64,000 nt of DNA from Streptomyces polyasparticus (GCF_014493765.1 NZ_JACTVJ010000004.1:310001-374000), one strand, 5' to 3'; numbered from the stretch's first letter, positions 37,227 through 46,548 are shown. Numbers and translations are program-made. Notes: generated by a model from the sequence alone, not told the origin.

Positions 37227-38282
37227 TCAGTTGTACATGCGCCAGTCGTACGTGAGCCGGTAGCGGCCCCCGTGCCCCGCGAACTCCACGGAGCGGTCGG
37301 AGCTGTTGTCCTGGCCGGCCCAGCGGCTGGTCAGGGACGGGATCACCGTGCTGACGGTGATCGGCTTGAACACCTCGTCGCCCCACAGGCCCTTCAGGAA
37401 GTCGAAGATCTGGGTCACGGCGTACCCCACGGCGATCCCGATCGCGATGCCCACCGGGCCTCCGGGAGAGCCGATCGCCCCGCCGATCGCGGCCGCGACC
37501 GCCGCGGTGACCTTGGACTTGACCTTGTCGAGAAGCCCGTTGAGGAAGTCCGCGAGGCCGCCCCAGTCGACCTCCGCCAGCACGAGCGTGACGAAGTAGG
37601 ACTTGGGGAACGTCACCGTGGACTCGGTGAGCGAGAAGAACGTGAACCGCTTCGGCGGTGTGTACGTCTGCACGTCACCGGTGTTGAAGCTGCGCACCTT
37701 GAACGACGAGATCTTCTTGGTGTCGCCGCTCTCGTCGATGCTGGTGCCGCCGAGGTGGATCTCGTCCTTGCCGATCTCACTCGTCTCGTCGAGGCACTTG
37801 ACCGAGTGGATGCGCAGTTCGAGCAGCTTGAGCTGGGCCACCGCCTGAGCCACGGCCTCGGCCTGGACCTCCTCGGCGGCCTCGGTCAGGGATGTCCCCG
37901 GCATCTTGCGCAGTTCGTCCGCGGGGAACTTCAGCTTGTCCGGGAACGGCAGCGCCCTGACCTGCGCCTCCACCGAGGCCGGCGAGCGCAGATCGACCTT
38001 GGCGAGATCGCCGAGGCGCCCTGCGCGCTTCGGGCTCTTCAGCTCGGCGGCCGCCTTGTCCGCCGCCTTCTTGCGCTGCCCTTCCGGCAGGCTCTTGAAC
38101 CGCGCGGCGAACAGCTGCTCCACGGCCGACTTGGCCGTGGGCAACGGGTACTTGGCGGGGTCCCCGTGGTGGCAGGCGACCTTCTCCGCCGCCAGCTCCA
38201 TCTCCCGTACGACACGGTCCACGACCGCTTTGAGCTTGGCGTTCGACAGCGTGGTCACCACGCTGTCCTTGTTGTCGGCCAT
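37227..38282 (-). CDS. Unknown 351-residue protein with a Gly-rich hydrophobic segment
   Basis: No family is recognised. The N-terminal 160 residues are helical, charged and Ala/Lys-rich, with possible coiled-coil stretches (about 60-85 and 130-155). A central beta-rich region (about 160-235) contains KRFTFFSLTESTVTF. A helix-breaking hydrophobic segment with Gly/Pro (about 258-292, GSPGGPVGIAIGIAVG) resembles a membrane-inserting hairpin. The C-terminus is again beta-rich. There is no signal peptide. GGGAGAAG precedes the ATG, so it is a real gene. The neighbouring LuxR regulator lies 57 bp downstream on the same strand. Confidence 0.7.
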   Translation of the reverse strand: MADNKDSVVTTLSNAKLKAVVDRVVREMELAAEKVACHHGDPAKYPLPTAKSAVEQLFAARFKSLPEGQRKKAADKAAAELKSPKRAGRLGDLAKVDLRSPASVEAQVRALPFPDKLKFPADELRKMPGTSLTEAAEEVQAEAVAQAVAQLKLLELRIHSVKCLDETSEIGKDEIHLGGTSIDESGDTKKISSFKVRSFNTGDVQTYTPPKRFTFFSLTESTVTFPKSYFVTLVLAEVDWGGLADFLNGLLDKVKSKVTAAVAAAIGGAIGSPGGPVGIAIGIAVGYAVTQIFDFLKGLWGDEVFKPITVSTVIPSLTSRWAGQDNSSDRSVEFAGHGGRYRLTYDWRMYN

Positions 38283-38339
38283 ATCGGCTTCTCCCCCGAT
38301 CGTTGCCTCCGCGGCTCGTCCGAGGAGGTGTCAACGACG

Positions 38340-41102
38340 TTAGGGAGCAGGGCTGTCGCCCGCCCCGGGGAAGGCCCCGGGGTTATCCCCAGGGTCGCCC
38401 TGGTCCTCCGCGGCGAGCACCGCGGCCAACTGGGTACGGGAGTCCACGTTCAGCTTGTTGAAGATCCGGCCCAGGTGGTACTCGACGGTCTTCACGCTGA
38501 TCACCAGCTCCCGTGCCACCTGCCGGTTGGTGAGCCCGCCCGCCACCTGACGTGCCACGGCCAGCTCCTGGGGCGTCAGGCGCGCGGACTCCCTGGTACG
38601 GCGCCTGCCCGGCTGCAGTCCGCAGGCCGCCAACTCCCGCTCGCAGCGCTCCAGATCGGGCCGCGCGTCCAGCCGTACGAGGAGTTCACGGGCCCGGGCC
38701 AGCTGCTCGCCCGCCCGTTTGCGCTGCCCCGCGCGCCGCAGGAACTGCCCGTACGCGAGGTGAAGCAGCGCACGGTCGAAGGGGATCTCGACGTGCTCGG
38801 CGTGCTTGAGCGCCAGCCGGAAGGCGCGTTCGGCCGCGCTCTGGTCGCCGCGGCCCGCCTCCAGGACGCCCCGGGCGCGGGCGGCGAGCAGCAGCGCACC
38901 GTGGTGGCCGCGCTGCACGGCCGCCGTCTCGCAGGACGCGAGGGCGGACGCGGCGCGCTTGTGGTCGTCGAGCGCCGTCCAGGCGTCGGCGAGCACATCG
39001 GCCCACGGCATTGAGCCGGGCTCGGCGAAGTCACCGCGGTCGCCGAGCGCGAGCAGCGGGTCGAGGGCGAACGCGACCTCCTCGTGGCGGCCTTGGGCAC
39101 GGGCGAGGTGCGCTTCGGCGAGCGCCGCCCACACCACCGGGTTGAGATGGCCGAAAGACGCGTACTCGCGGACGACGCGGGCGTGGGCCGCCGCCTTGGC
39201 GAAGGAGCCGCGGGCGCTGTGCAGGAGGGTGGCGATGGTGCGGCAGTACAGGGCGATGTGCGGCTGGTCGGTGTCCGCGGCCAGGGTCAGCGCGAAGTCG
39301 CAGTGCACCAGGGCGTCGTCCCAGCGGCCCGCGCGGTACTCGGTGGAGGCCAGCGCCGTGGCGGCGAGCACCCGGAACGACGCGGCCCGCCCCGGGCAGT
39401 GCGCGTACACCCCGGTCAGGTCGGCGAGCGCGCCCCGCAGATCACCTGTCATCTCGCGCAGCGCGCCGCGGGCGAGCAGTTCCTCGAGTTCGGCCGGCGA
39501 GGCGAGCGCGGGGTCGGGGAGCCCGGGCAGTCCGGCGAGCGCGCCGGCCGCGTCGCCGCTCATCGCGCGGCCGATCAGGGCGAGGTAGCGGATCATGTCG
39601 GTGGCGGTGTCGTCCGGGGCGGTGTGCAGGGCGAGTTCGGCCCACTCGGCCATCTCCGCGCCGCGTGCCATGCTCCCGTACAGGGCGGCGAACTGGCCGG
39701 CGATCCGGGCCGCGAGCACGGGTTCGGCCTTCGGGTCGCAGCGCCGCCAGGCGTCCTTGAGCAGCAGCTCGGCCCGGTCGATGTCGAACAGGCTGAGTCT
39801 GCCGAGCAGATAGCTGCGCCAGCCCGACGCGGCGAACGTGCCGAGTTCGCGTGCGGCCTCGCCCACGTCCGGCACCTCGCCCGCGAGGATCCGGCACTCC
39901 ACCGCTTCCAGGGTGTAGCGCTCGTACGCCTCCCGCTCCTTGACCAGCCGTGCGGCGGCGCCCAGGCGGGCCGCGGCGTTCGCCCAGGCGCCGTCGGCCG
40001 CGAACCGGCGGCCGAGTGCGGCGAGATCGGCGGCGAGCACCGGATCGGGTCCCGTCGCGGCGGCCGCGCGGTGCCGCAGGGCGACCGCGGGGTCCGCCGT
40101 GTGCGCGGCGGCGCGCAGATGCAGGGCGGTGCGCCGGGACGGGCCGAGGTGGTGGTAGACGGCGGCGTGCACCAGGGGGTGCGGGAAGCGGATCAGCGGG
40201 TCGCCCGGGCGTTCGCTCAACAGCCCGGCCCGCAGGGCCTCTTCGAGCGACTCGGCCGCTTCGGCGACGCCCGGCCGGGGGCCGATGCCGCCGGCGAGGG
40301 CGGCCGCCTCGTCCAGGGCGCAGGAGGTCCCGAGCACGGCGGCCGCGCCCACCAGCGCCTGTGTACCGGGTGAGCAGGCGCCGAGCCGGGTCAGGACGAG
40401 CGCGGTGTACGACTTCGGCGCGGGCGGCGCGGTCTCGCTGCGCTCCAGGGCGAGCAGGAGCTCGGGGCCCTCCTGGTCGAGCAGGGCGAGGGTGTGCAGC
40501 GGGTTGCCGCCCGTGTGGGTGCGCAGCCGGGACGCGGCACGTGCGGTGAGGGCGCCGCCGCTCAACTGCCGTAGTTCCACGGCGTCCAGACCGTCCAGTT
40601 CGACATGGGTCGCGGTGTCGGCGGTGAAGAGCCGCCGCAGGCCGTCCGGCAGCCGCGCGTCGTTGACGTCGCGTACGACGAGCAGGGTGAGGACCCGGTC
40701 GGCGCGGAGCCGGCGGACCGCGAACGTGAGCGCCTGCAGCGAACTGCGGTCCGCCCACTGGGCGTCATCGACGACCAGCGCGACCACCTGTTCCCCGGAC
40801 AGATCGCCCTGCGCCTCGTCGAGTGCCGCGAGAAGCGCGGCGCCCGCGGCCGGCGGGTCGGGCCAGCGGGTGCGCCGCCCGTCGAGGAGCCGCTCGACCA
40901 ACGCGTACGCCAGCTGCGCCTCGGCCTCGTCCCCGTCCGCGTGCAGCGCCCGGTCGACGGTCGTCAGGAACTCCCGTACGAGCGCGGTCTTGCCGATCCC
41001 GGCGGGGCCCTGGACGAGCACGTGCTGCGGCAGCCCGGAGCCCGCCAGCCGCCTCGCACGAGCAAGGGTGGCAAGTGCGGCCCGACGCCCTACGAAGCCC
41101 AC
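38340..41102 (-). CDS. Large LuxR-family ATPase regulator (LAL type)
   Basis: The 920-residue protein starts with FVGRRAAL and a P-loop GPAGIGKT at 32-39 of an AAA/STAND ATPase domain, with Walker B-like VVALVVDDAQWAD near 120. A long TPR-like helical region fills about 330-830, and a LuxR helix-turn-helix lies at about 848-905 (LTPQELAVARQVAGGLTNRQVA, KTVEYHLGRIFNKLNVDSRTQLAAVL). Such regulators commonly activate catabolic or secondary-metabolite genes. The GTG at 41102 follows GGGGGAGG and begins at the conserved FVGR motif. The target is unknown; the adjacent steroid-type genes are candidates only by proximity. Confidence 0.92.
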   Translation of the reverse strand: MGFVGRRAALATLARARRLAGSGLPQHVLVQGPAGIGKTALVREFLTTVDRALHADGDEAEAQLAYALVERLLDGRRTRWPDPPAAGAALLAALDEAQGDLSGEQVVALVVDDAQWADRSSLQALTFAVRRLRADRVLTLLVVRDVNDARLPDGLRRLFTADTATHVELDGLDAVELRQLSGGALTARAASRLRTHTGGNPLHTLALLDQEGPELLLALERSETAPPAPKSYTALVLTRLGACSPGTQALVGAAAVLGTSCALDEAAALAGGIGPRPGVAEAAESLEEALRAGLLSERPGDPLIRFPHPLVHAAVYHHLGPSRRTALHLRAAAHTADPAVALRHRAAAATGPDPVLAADLAALGRRFAADGAWANAAARLGAAARLVKEREAYERYTLEAVECRILAGEVPDVGEAARELGTFAASGWRSYLLGRLSLFDIDRAELLLKDAWRRCDPKAEPVLAARIAGQFAALYGSMARGAEMAEWAELALHTAPDDTATDMIRYLALIGRAMSGDAAGALAGLPGLPDPALASPAELEELLARGALREMTGDLRGALADLTGVYAHCPGRAASFRVLAATALASTEYRAGRWDDALVHCDFALTLAADTDQPHIALYCRTIATLLHSARGSFAKAAAHARVVREYASFGHLNPVVWAALAEAHLARAQGRHEEVAFALDPLLALGDRGDFAEPGSMPWADVLADAWTALDDHKRAASALASCETAAVQRGHHGALLLAARARGVLEAGRGDQSAAERAFRLALKHAEHVEIPFDRALLHLAYGQFLRRAGQRKRAGEQLARARELLVRLDARPDLERCERELAACGLQPGRRRTRESARLTPQELAVARQVAGGLTNRQVARELVISVKTVEYHLGRIFNKLNVDSRTQLAAVLAAEDQGDPGDNPGAFPGAGDSPAP

Positions 41103-41160
41103 CCCGCACCTCCCCCGTCGTGCGCATCGTTGCGCGCCCACGGGTTCGGGTCCAGGCTCT

Positions 41161-41290
41161 ATCCAGCCCCTGCGGCGCTTGAGCAGATCTTTCAGCCCCT
41201 CCGGCGTTTGAGGAGATCCGAACGAAGTTCGGATGCGGGGTCCGGGGCGGAGCCCCGGTTTCGGGAAGGGGCGGGGTGGGGGAGAGAGTG
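41161..41290. repeat. Hairpin-rich mosaic intergenic repeat
   Basis: The spacer holds two 29-bp direct copies starting CAGCCCCT (41164 and 41193). A perfect hairpin follows, ATCCGAAC-GAA-GTTCGGAT (41216-41234), and a second one, CCGGGGC-GGA-GCCCCGG (41242-41258). Elements of this look are scattered between genes in Streptomyces. It also lies where the terminator of the leftward SDR operon would be expected. Confidence 0.7.
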
Positions 41291-41303
41291 CGCCGCAGGC
41301 GCC

Positions 41304-42221
41304 CTACCCCGCCCCGTACACCGCCCCCGGAACCTCCGCCGAAGCCAGCAACTTCAACGCCACCTCCCCCACCTCACCCGGCGCCCACCGCGCCCCCTTG
41401 TCCGCGGACGGCCCCCGCCGCCACCCCTCCATCACGGTCACCTTGCCCGCCTCGACCTCGAAGACCCGCCCTGTCACGCCCTCCGAGGCCGTGGACCCCA
41501 GCCACACCACCAGAGGCGAGACGTTCTCGGGAGCCATCTCGTCGAACGCCCCCTCCCCCGGCGCCGCCATCGTTGCCGCGAAGGTCTCCTCCGTCATACG
41601 GGTCCGCGCCGCCGGGGCGATCGCGTTGACCTGCACCCCGTACCGCCCCATCTCGGCGGCCGCCACCGCCGTCAGACCGAGGATCCCGGCCTTCGCCGCC
41701 GAGTAGTTGCCCTGCCCGACCGAGCCCAACAGACCCGCGCCGGAACTGGTGTTGATCACCCGGGCCGCCACCGGACGCCCCGCCTTGGCCTCCGCACGCC
41801 ACCATGCCGCCGCATGCTTGAGCGGCAGGAAGTGCCCCTTGAGATGCACCCGCATCACCGCGTCCCAGTCGTCCTCGTCCAGGTTGACCAGCATCCGGTC
41901 CCGCAGGAACCCGGCGTTGTTGACCAGGGTGTCGAGCCGCCCGTAGGTCTCAAGTGCCGTACGCACCAAGGAAGCGGCGCCCTCGGACGTGGCGATGTCA
42001 CCGCCGTGCGCCACCGCCGCACCGCCCGCCGCCTCGATCTCCGCGACCACCTGCGCCGCCGGGCTGTCCGCTCCGGCCGCCGTGCCGTCCAGACCGACCC
42101 CGAGATCGTTCACGACCACCCGCGCGCCCTCCGCGGCGAAGGCCAGCGCATGCGCCCGGCCGAGGCCACGCCCCGCTCCCGTCACGACGACCACGCGCTC
42201 CGCACACAGACCAACCGGCAT
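41304..42221 (-). CDS. SDR-family dehydrogenase of the HIP/steroid locus
   Basis: The 305-residue protein is a classical short-chain dehydrogenase. Cofactor motif TGAGRGLGRA lies near residue 12, followed by the VNDLG acidic end, NNAG, and a catalytic Ser/Tyr/Lys in INTSSGAGLLGSVGQGNYSAAKAG. The N-terminal form resembles the dehydrogenase domain of 17-beta-HSD type 4 and M. tuberculosis Rv3548c, which sits next to echA20-ipdAB there as here. AAGGAG fixes the ATG. It follows the second SDR with a 1-nt gap, so the two form one operon, divergent from echA20. Confidence 0.88.
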   Translation of the reverse strand: MPVGLCAERVVVVTGAGRGLGRAHALAFAAEGARVVVNDLGVGLDGTAAGADSPAAQVVAEIEAAGGAAVAHGGDIATSEGAASLVRTALETYGRLDTLVNNAGFLRDRMLVNLDEDDWDAVMRVHLKGHFLPLKHAAAWWRAEAKAGRPVAARVINTSSGAGLLGSVGQGNYSAAKAGILGLTAVAAAEMGRYGVQVNAIAPAARTRMTEETFAATMAAPGEGAFDEMAPENVSPLVVWLGSTASEGVTGRVFEVEAGKVTVMEGWRRGPSADKGARWAPGEVGEVALKLLASAEVPGAVYGAG

Positions 42222-42222
42222 A

Positions 42223-42987
42223 TCAGCTCTCCTTGTTGACGTTCGCCGCATCCAGAAAGGCGGGCCGCTCCCCGCCGCCGTGCACGAGCAGCGAGGCCCC
42301 GCTGACATACGAGGCCCGCTCCGAGGCGAGGAACACGGCCGCCGCACCCACGTCGGAGGGCTCCGCGAGGCGTCCGAGCGGTACCGTCCCGGCGACGGCG
42401 GCGATTCCCGCCTCGTCCCCGTAGTGCAGCTCGGACAGCTCGGTGCGCACCATCCCGAGCACCAGCGTGTTCACGCGCACCTCGGGCGCCCACTCCACCG
42501 CCATCGACGTGGCCAGATTCGCCAGGCCCGCCTTCGCCGCCCCGTACGCGGCACTGCCCGGCGAGGGCCGCTGACCGCTGACGCTGCCGATCATCACGAC
42601 CGAGCCGCGGCTCTCGCGAAGCAGCGGATACGCGGCGAGCGACACGGCCAGCGGGACGACCAGGTTGAGTTCGAGCACCCGCGCATGCCGGGCCGGGTCG
42701 GACTCGGAAAGGAGCCGGTACGGCGTGCCCCCGGCGTTGTTGACCAGCACGTCCAACCGGCCGTGGGTACGGCCGACTTCACTGAACAGCGCCTCGACCC
42801 CGGCCGGATCCCGCAGGTCGGCCGCCACGAACTCCGCCTTGCGCCCCGCCACTTCGACCGGCCCGTCAGGGGGTCTGCGGGCGCAGATCACCACCTGCGC
42901 ACCGGCCGCGAGGAACGCCCGGGCGATACCGGCGCCGACGCCACGGGTGCCGCCCGTGACGACCGCGACCCTCCCATCCATGTCCAT
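42223..42987 (-). CDS. SDR-family oxidoreductase of the HIP/steroid locus
   Basis: The 254-residue protein has GGTRGVGAGIARAF near the N-terminus, VNNAGGTPY, and the active-site Ser and YGAAK (about 150-160). Position and size correspond to Rv3549c beside the mycobacterial HIP genes. Its exact steroid-derived substrate is not readable. The start is ATG at 42987; another ATG two codons later is possible. Its promoter is in the 56-bp spacer shared with echA20, where a KstR2-like box lies, so induction with the HIP genes is expected. Confidence 0.88.
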   Translation of the reverse strand: MDMDGRVAVVTGGTRGVGAGIARAFLAAGAQVVICARRPPDGPVEVAGRKAEFVAADLRDPAGVEALFSEVGRTHGRLDVLVNNAGGTPYRLLSESDPARHARVLELNLVVPLAVSLAAYPLLRESRGSVVMIGSVSGQRPSPGSAAYGAAKAGLANLATSMAVEWAPEVRVNTLVLGMVRTELSELHYGDEAGIAAVAGTVPLGRLAEPSDVGAAAVFLASERASYVSGASLLVHGGGERPAFLDAANVNKES

Positions 42988-43008
42988 TCGCTGCTACCTT
43001 CCCCACCT

Positions 43009-43022
43009 AACAAATGTTTGGT
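43009..43022. promoter_or_regulatory. KstR2-like operator between SDR and echA20
   Basis: Read on the minus strand the site is ACCAAACATTTGTT. The mycobacterial KstR2 motif, as recalled, is AnCAAGnnCTTGnT; this site differs only at the symmetrical G/C pair (A and T here). The dyad extends to 43003-43024 with two mismatched pairs. It lies in the 56-bp divergent spacer, upstream of both gene starts. Confidence 0.75.
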
Positions 43023-43043
43023 GGAAAGGTAGCTGATCCTCAC

Positions 43044-43796
43044 ATGGGTGTCTCCACCTCGAGCCCGGACAAGGGCATCGCACTGGTCACAGTCGACTTC
43101 CCACCCGTCAACGCGCTTCCCGTACAAGGCTGGTACGAGCTGGCCGACGCGCTGCTCGCGGCGGGGCGTGACCCCGAGACGCGGGTCGTGGTCCTCAACT
43201 CCGCGGGGCGCGGCTTCAATGCGGGCGTCGACATCAAGGAGATGCAGCGCGACACCGGGCACACGGCGCTCATCGGTGCCAACCGCGGCTGCGCCGCCGC
43301 CTTTTCGGCGGTGTACGAGTGCGAGGTCCCCGTCGTAGCCGCGGTGCACGGGTTCTGTCTGGGCGGCGGGATCGGCCTGGTCGGCAACGCGGACGCCATC
43401 GTGGCCAGCGAGGACGCCACCTTCGGGCTGCCGGAGCTGGACCGCGGCGCGCTCGGCGCCGCCACCTATCTCTCGCGCCTGGTCCCGCAGCACCTGATGC
43501 GCGCCCTGTACTACACCTCGCGCACCGCGACGGCCGCCGAGCTGTACCAGCACGGCTCGGTCTGGAAGGTCGTCCCGCGCGAGCAACTCCTCGACGAAGC
43601 ACTGGACTTGGCGCGCGAGATCGCGCGGAAGGACGGCTATCTGCTGCGGCTCGCGAAGGCCGCGATCAACGGGATCGACCCGGTGGACGTGCACCGCAGC
43701 TACCGCTTCGAGCAGGGCTTCACCTTCGAGGCCAACCTCAGCGGGGTGGCCGACCGCGTACGGGACACCTTCGGCACCTCCGGAAAGGACGCCTGA
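43044..43796 (+). CDS. echA20: Enoyl-CoA hydratase/isomerase family, EchA20-like
   Basis: The 250-residue crotonase-fold protein has the oxyanion-hole segments GRGFNAGVDIKEM (about 53-65) and HGFCLGGGIGLVGNAD (about 104-119). EchA20 in mycobacteria opens the last steroid ring of a HIP-derived CoA ester. Family and position, immediately before ipdA and ipdB, match Rv3550. The start chosen is ATG at 43044, after the operator; a GTG follows it directly. A 2-nt gap to ipdA indicates an operon. Confidence 0.88.
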   Translation: MGVSTSSPDKGIALVTVDFPPVNALPVQGWYELADALLAAGRDPETRVVVLNSAGRGFNAGVDIKEMQRDTGHTALIGANRGCAAAFSAVYECEVPVVAAVHGFCLGGGIGLVGNADAIVASEDATFGLPELDRGALGAATYLSRLVPQHLMRALYYTSRTATAAELYQHGSVWKVVPREQLLDEALDLAREIARKDGYLLRLAKAAINGIDPVDVHRSYRFEQGFTFEANLSGVADRVRDTFGTSGKDA

Positions 43797-43798
43797 GC

Positions 43799-44647
43799 AT
43801 GGCCGACAAAACCATGACGGTCGAAGCGGTCATCGGCCGCCTGGAGAGCGGGATGACGCTCGGCATCGGCGGCTGGGGCTCGCGCCGCAAGCCGATGGCG
43901 CTGGTGCGCGCGCTGCTGCGGTCCGAGGTCACCGACCTCACCGTCGTCTCGTACGGCGGCCCGGACGTGGGCCTGCTCGCCGCCGCCGGCCGGATCCGCA
44001 AGCTGGTCACGCCGTTCACGACCCTCGACTCCATCCCCCTCGAACCGCACTTCCGCGCCGCGCGCGAGAGCGGGGCCTTCGAGCTGATGGAGGTGGACGA
44101 GGCGATGTTCATGTGGGGGCTGCACGCGGCGGTGAACCGGCTGCCGTTCCTGCCGGTGCGCGCCGGAATCGGCTCGGACGTGATGCACGTCAACCCGACG
44201 CTCAGGACGGTGACTTCACCGTACGAGGACGGCGAGACCTTCGTCGCGATGCCGGCGCTCAGGCTGGACGCGGCCTTCGTGCACCTCAACCGCGCCGACC
44301 GGCTCGGCAACGGCCAGTATCTGGGCCCCGACCCCTACTTCGACGACCTGTTCTGCGAGGCCGCCGACGCCGCGTATGTCTCCTGCGAACGCATCGTCGA
44401 GACGGCCGAGCTCACCAAGGAGTCCGCACCGCAGACGCTCCTGGTGAAGCGGCACAGCGTGGCCGGGGTGATCGAGACGCCGAACGGCGCGCACTTCACC
44501 TCCTGCGCGCCCGACTACGGCCGCGACGAGCCCTTCCAGAAGCTGTACGCCACCACGCCGTACGCCGAGTTCGCCGAGCGCTTCCTCGCCGGGGACGAGG
44601 CCGCCTACCAGTCGGCCGTGGAGGCCTGGCACGAGGAGCAGAAGTGA
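43799..44647 (+). CDS. ipdA: IpdA, alpha subunit of the COCHEA-CoA ring hydrolase
   Basis: The 282-residue protein is of the CoA-transferase alpha fold (LGIGGWGSRRKPMALVRALL, SYGGPDVGLLAAAG, FTTLDSIPLEPHFR). In mycobacteria and Rhodococcus, IpdA with IpdB hydrolyses the ring of a HIP-derived CoA thioester rather than moving CoA. The order echA20-ipdA-ipdB-ipdC is the same as in M. tuberculosis. GGAAAGG lies about 10 nt before the ATG at 43799. The gene ends in a 4-nt overlap with ipdB. Confidence 0.9.
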   Translation: MADKTMTVEAVIGRLESGMTLGIGGWGSRRKPMALVRALLRSEVTDLTVVSYGGPDVGLLAAAGRIRKLVTPFTTLDSIPLEPHFRAARESGAFELMEVDEAMFMWGLHAAVNRLPFLPVRAGIGSDVMHVNPTLRTVTSPYEDGETFVAMPALRLDAAFVHLNRADRLGNGQYLGPDPYFDDLFCEAADAAYVSCERIVETAELTKESAPQTLLVKRHSVAGVIETPNGAHFTSCAPDYGRDEPFQKLYATTPYAEFAERFLAGDEAAYQSAVEAWHEEQK

Positions 44648-45387
44648 CGACGACCGTGCAGATCACCCGCGCCGAATACTGTGTCATCGCCTGCGCCGAG
44701 GCCTGGCGCGACAACGGCGAGGTGCTCGCCAGCCCGATGGGCCTGATCCCCGGCTTCGGCGCCCGCCTGGCCAAGCGCACCTTCGCGCCCGACCTGCTCC
44801 TGACCGACGGCGAGGCGATGCTCGTCGACCTGGACGGGACGGTGGAGGGCTGGCTGCCGTACCGCCAGCACCTCGCGATGGTCACGGGCGGCAAGCGGCA
44901 CGTGATGATGGGCGCGAGCCAGATCGACCGCTACGGGAACCAGAACATCTCCTGCATCGGCGACTGGGCACAGCCCAAGCGGCAGCTGCTCGGGGTTCGG
45001 GGCGCGCCCGTCAACACCCTCAACAATGCGACCAGTTACTGGATCCCCAAGCACTCCCGGCGGGTCTTCGTCGAGCACGTCGACATGGTGTCCGGGGTCG
45101 GCTACCGGCGCGCGGCCGAGGCGGGCCCGAGCGCGACGCGCTACCACCGCCTCCCGCGCGTGGTCACCAACCTGGGCGTCTTCGACTTCGCGACCCCCGA
45201 CCACGCGATGCGCCTGGCGTCCCTGCACCCCGGCGTCACGGTGGACGAGGTGGCCGAGGCCACCGGGTTCGCTCTGGTCGTCCCCGACGACGTACCGGAG
45301 ACGCGGGAACCGACCGCCCACGAGCTGGAGTTGATCCGCGACGTGATCGACCCGCGCTCCCTGCGCGACCGCGAGGTGCCCGCCTGA
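44644..45387 (+). CDS. ipdB: IpdB, beta subunit of the COCHEA-CoA ring hydrolase
   Basis: The 247-residue protein is the beta partner, starting at a GTG that overlaps the ipdA stop. It has ASPMGLIPGFGARLAKRTFAPD near residue 29, HVMMGASQIDRYGNQNIS near 86, and GGVF-like strands (RVVTNLGVFDF near 170) typical of the family. A pair of small CoA-transferase-like subunits with this order and these neighbours is diagnostic of IpdAB. The stop overlaps the ipdC start by 1 nt. Confidence 0.9.
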   Translation: MTTTVQITRAEYCVIACAEAWRDNGEVLASPMGLIPGFGARLAKRTFAPDLLLTDGEAMLVDLDGTVEGWLPYRQHLAMVTGGKRHVMMGASQIDRYGNQNISCIGDWAQPKRQLLGVRGAPVNTLNNATSYWIPKHSRRVFVEHVDMVSGVGYRRAAEAGPSATRYHRLPRVVTNLGVFDFATPDHAMRLASLHPGVTVDEVAEATGFALVVPDDVPETREPTAHELELIRDVIDPRSLRDREVPA

Positions 45388-46520
45388 TGGAGACAGCACT
45401 CACGCGCCTGGTCGGCGTCCGCCATCCGATCGTCCAGACCGGCATGGGCTGGGTCGCCGGCCCGCGTCTGGTCTCGGCAACGGCCAACGCGGGCGCGCTC
45501 GGAATCCTGGCCTCCGCGACGATGACGGTCGACCAGCTGCGGACAGCGGTACGGGAGGTCAAGTCCCGTACGTCGGAACCGTTCGGGGTGAATCTGCGGG
45601 CGGACGCCGGGGACGCGGGCGACCGGGTGCGGATCATCATCGACGAGGGTGTGAAGGTCGCGTCCTTCGCGCTCGCGCCCTCGAAGGAGCTGATCGCCGA
45701 GCTCAAGGAGGCCGGTGTGGTCGTCGTCCCCTCGATCGGGGCGCGGCGGCACGCCGAGAAGGTGGCCGCCTGGGGCGCGGACGCGGTGATCGTGCAGGGC
45801 GGCGAGGGCGGCGGGCACACGGGTGACGTGGCAACCACCGTGCTGCTGCCGCAAGTGGTGGACGCAGTGGATATCCCGGTCGTGGCGGCGGGCGGGTTCC
45901 ACGACGGGCGGGGTCTGGTGGCCGCGCTCGCGTACGGGGCGGCGGGCGTCGCGATGGGCACGCGCTTCCTGCTGACCTCCGACTCGACGGTCCCCGACGC
46001 GGTGAAGGCCCGCTATCTCGCGGCCACGGTGAAGGACGTGACGGTCACGACGGCCGTGGACGGGCTTCCCCACCGGATGCTCCGCACCGACCTGGTGACC
46101 TCCCTGGAGAACGCGGGCCGCACCCGCACCCTCGTCCGCGCCCTCCGCCACGCGGCGGCCTTCCGCAGGCTCTCCGGGCTCGGCTGGCGGGAGATGGTCC
46201 GCGACGGGCTCGCCATGAAGCACGGCAAGGACCTGGCGTGGAGCCAGGTGCTGCTCGCCGCCAACACCCCCATGCTCCTCAAGGCCTCCATGGTCGAGGG
46301 CCGTACGGACCTCGGCGTCATGGCGTCGGGGCAGGTCGCCGGAGTGATCGAGGACCTGCCCTCCTGCAAGGAACTGGTGGACCGCGTGATGGCCGAGGCC
46401 GAGGCGGTGCTCACGCGACTGCACGCGCAGTCGCGTCAGGCCTCCCCGGCACAAGCTCCCGCACCCGCATCCGCACCAGTGCACGAGCAAGCGCAAGGCA
46501 CCCTGCCGACACCAGGGTGA
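45387..46520 (+). CDS. ipdC: IpdC, flavin-dependent reductase of HIP catabolism
   Basis: The 377-residue protein is of the nitronate monooxygenase/2-nitropropane dioxygenase fold: HPIVQTGMGWVAGP at 13-26, GADAVIVQGGEGGGHTG near 130-146, PVVAAGGFHDGRG, and GTRFLLT, which bind FMN. In this position after ipdAB it matches Rv3553 IpdC, a reductase required for HIP breakdown. The last 30 residues are Ala/Pro/Gln low complexity. The phosphatase gene begins 28 bp after it and may be read through from the same promoter. Confidence 0.9.
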   Translation: METALTRLVGVRHPIVQTGMGWVAGPRLVSATANAGALGILASATMTVDQLRTAVREVKSRTSEPFGVNLRADAGDAGDRVRIIIDEGVKVASFALAPSKELIAELKEAGVVVVPSIGARRHAEKVAAWGADAVIVQGGEGGGHTGDVATTVLLPQVVDAVDIPVVAAGGFHDGRGLVAALAYGAAGVAMGTRFLLTSDSTVPDAVKARYLAATVKDVTVTTAVDGLPHRMLRTDLVTSLENAGRTRTLVRALRHAAAFRRLSGLGWREMVRDGLAMKHGKDLAWSQVLLAANTPMLLKASMVEGRTDLGVMASGQVAGVIEDLPSCKELVDRVMAEAEAVLTRLHAQSRQASPAQAPAPASAPVHEQAQGTLPTPG

Positions 46521-46548
46521 TCCCTTTTCTCCGTACAGGAGGAGCGTC

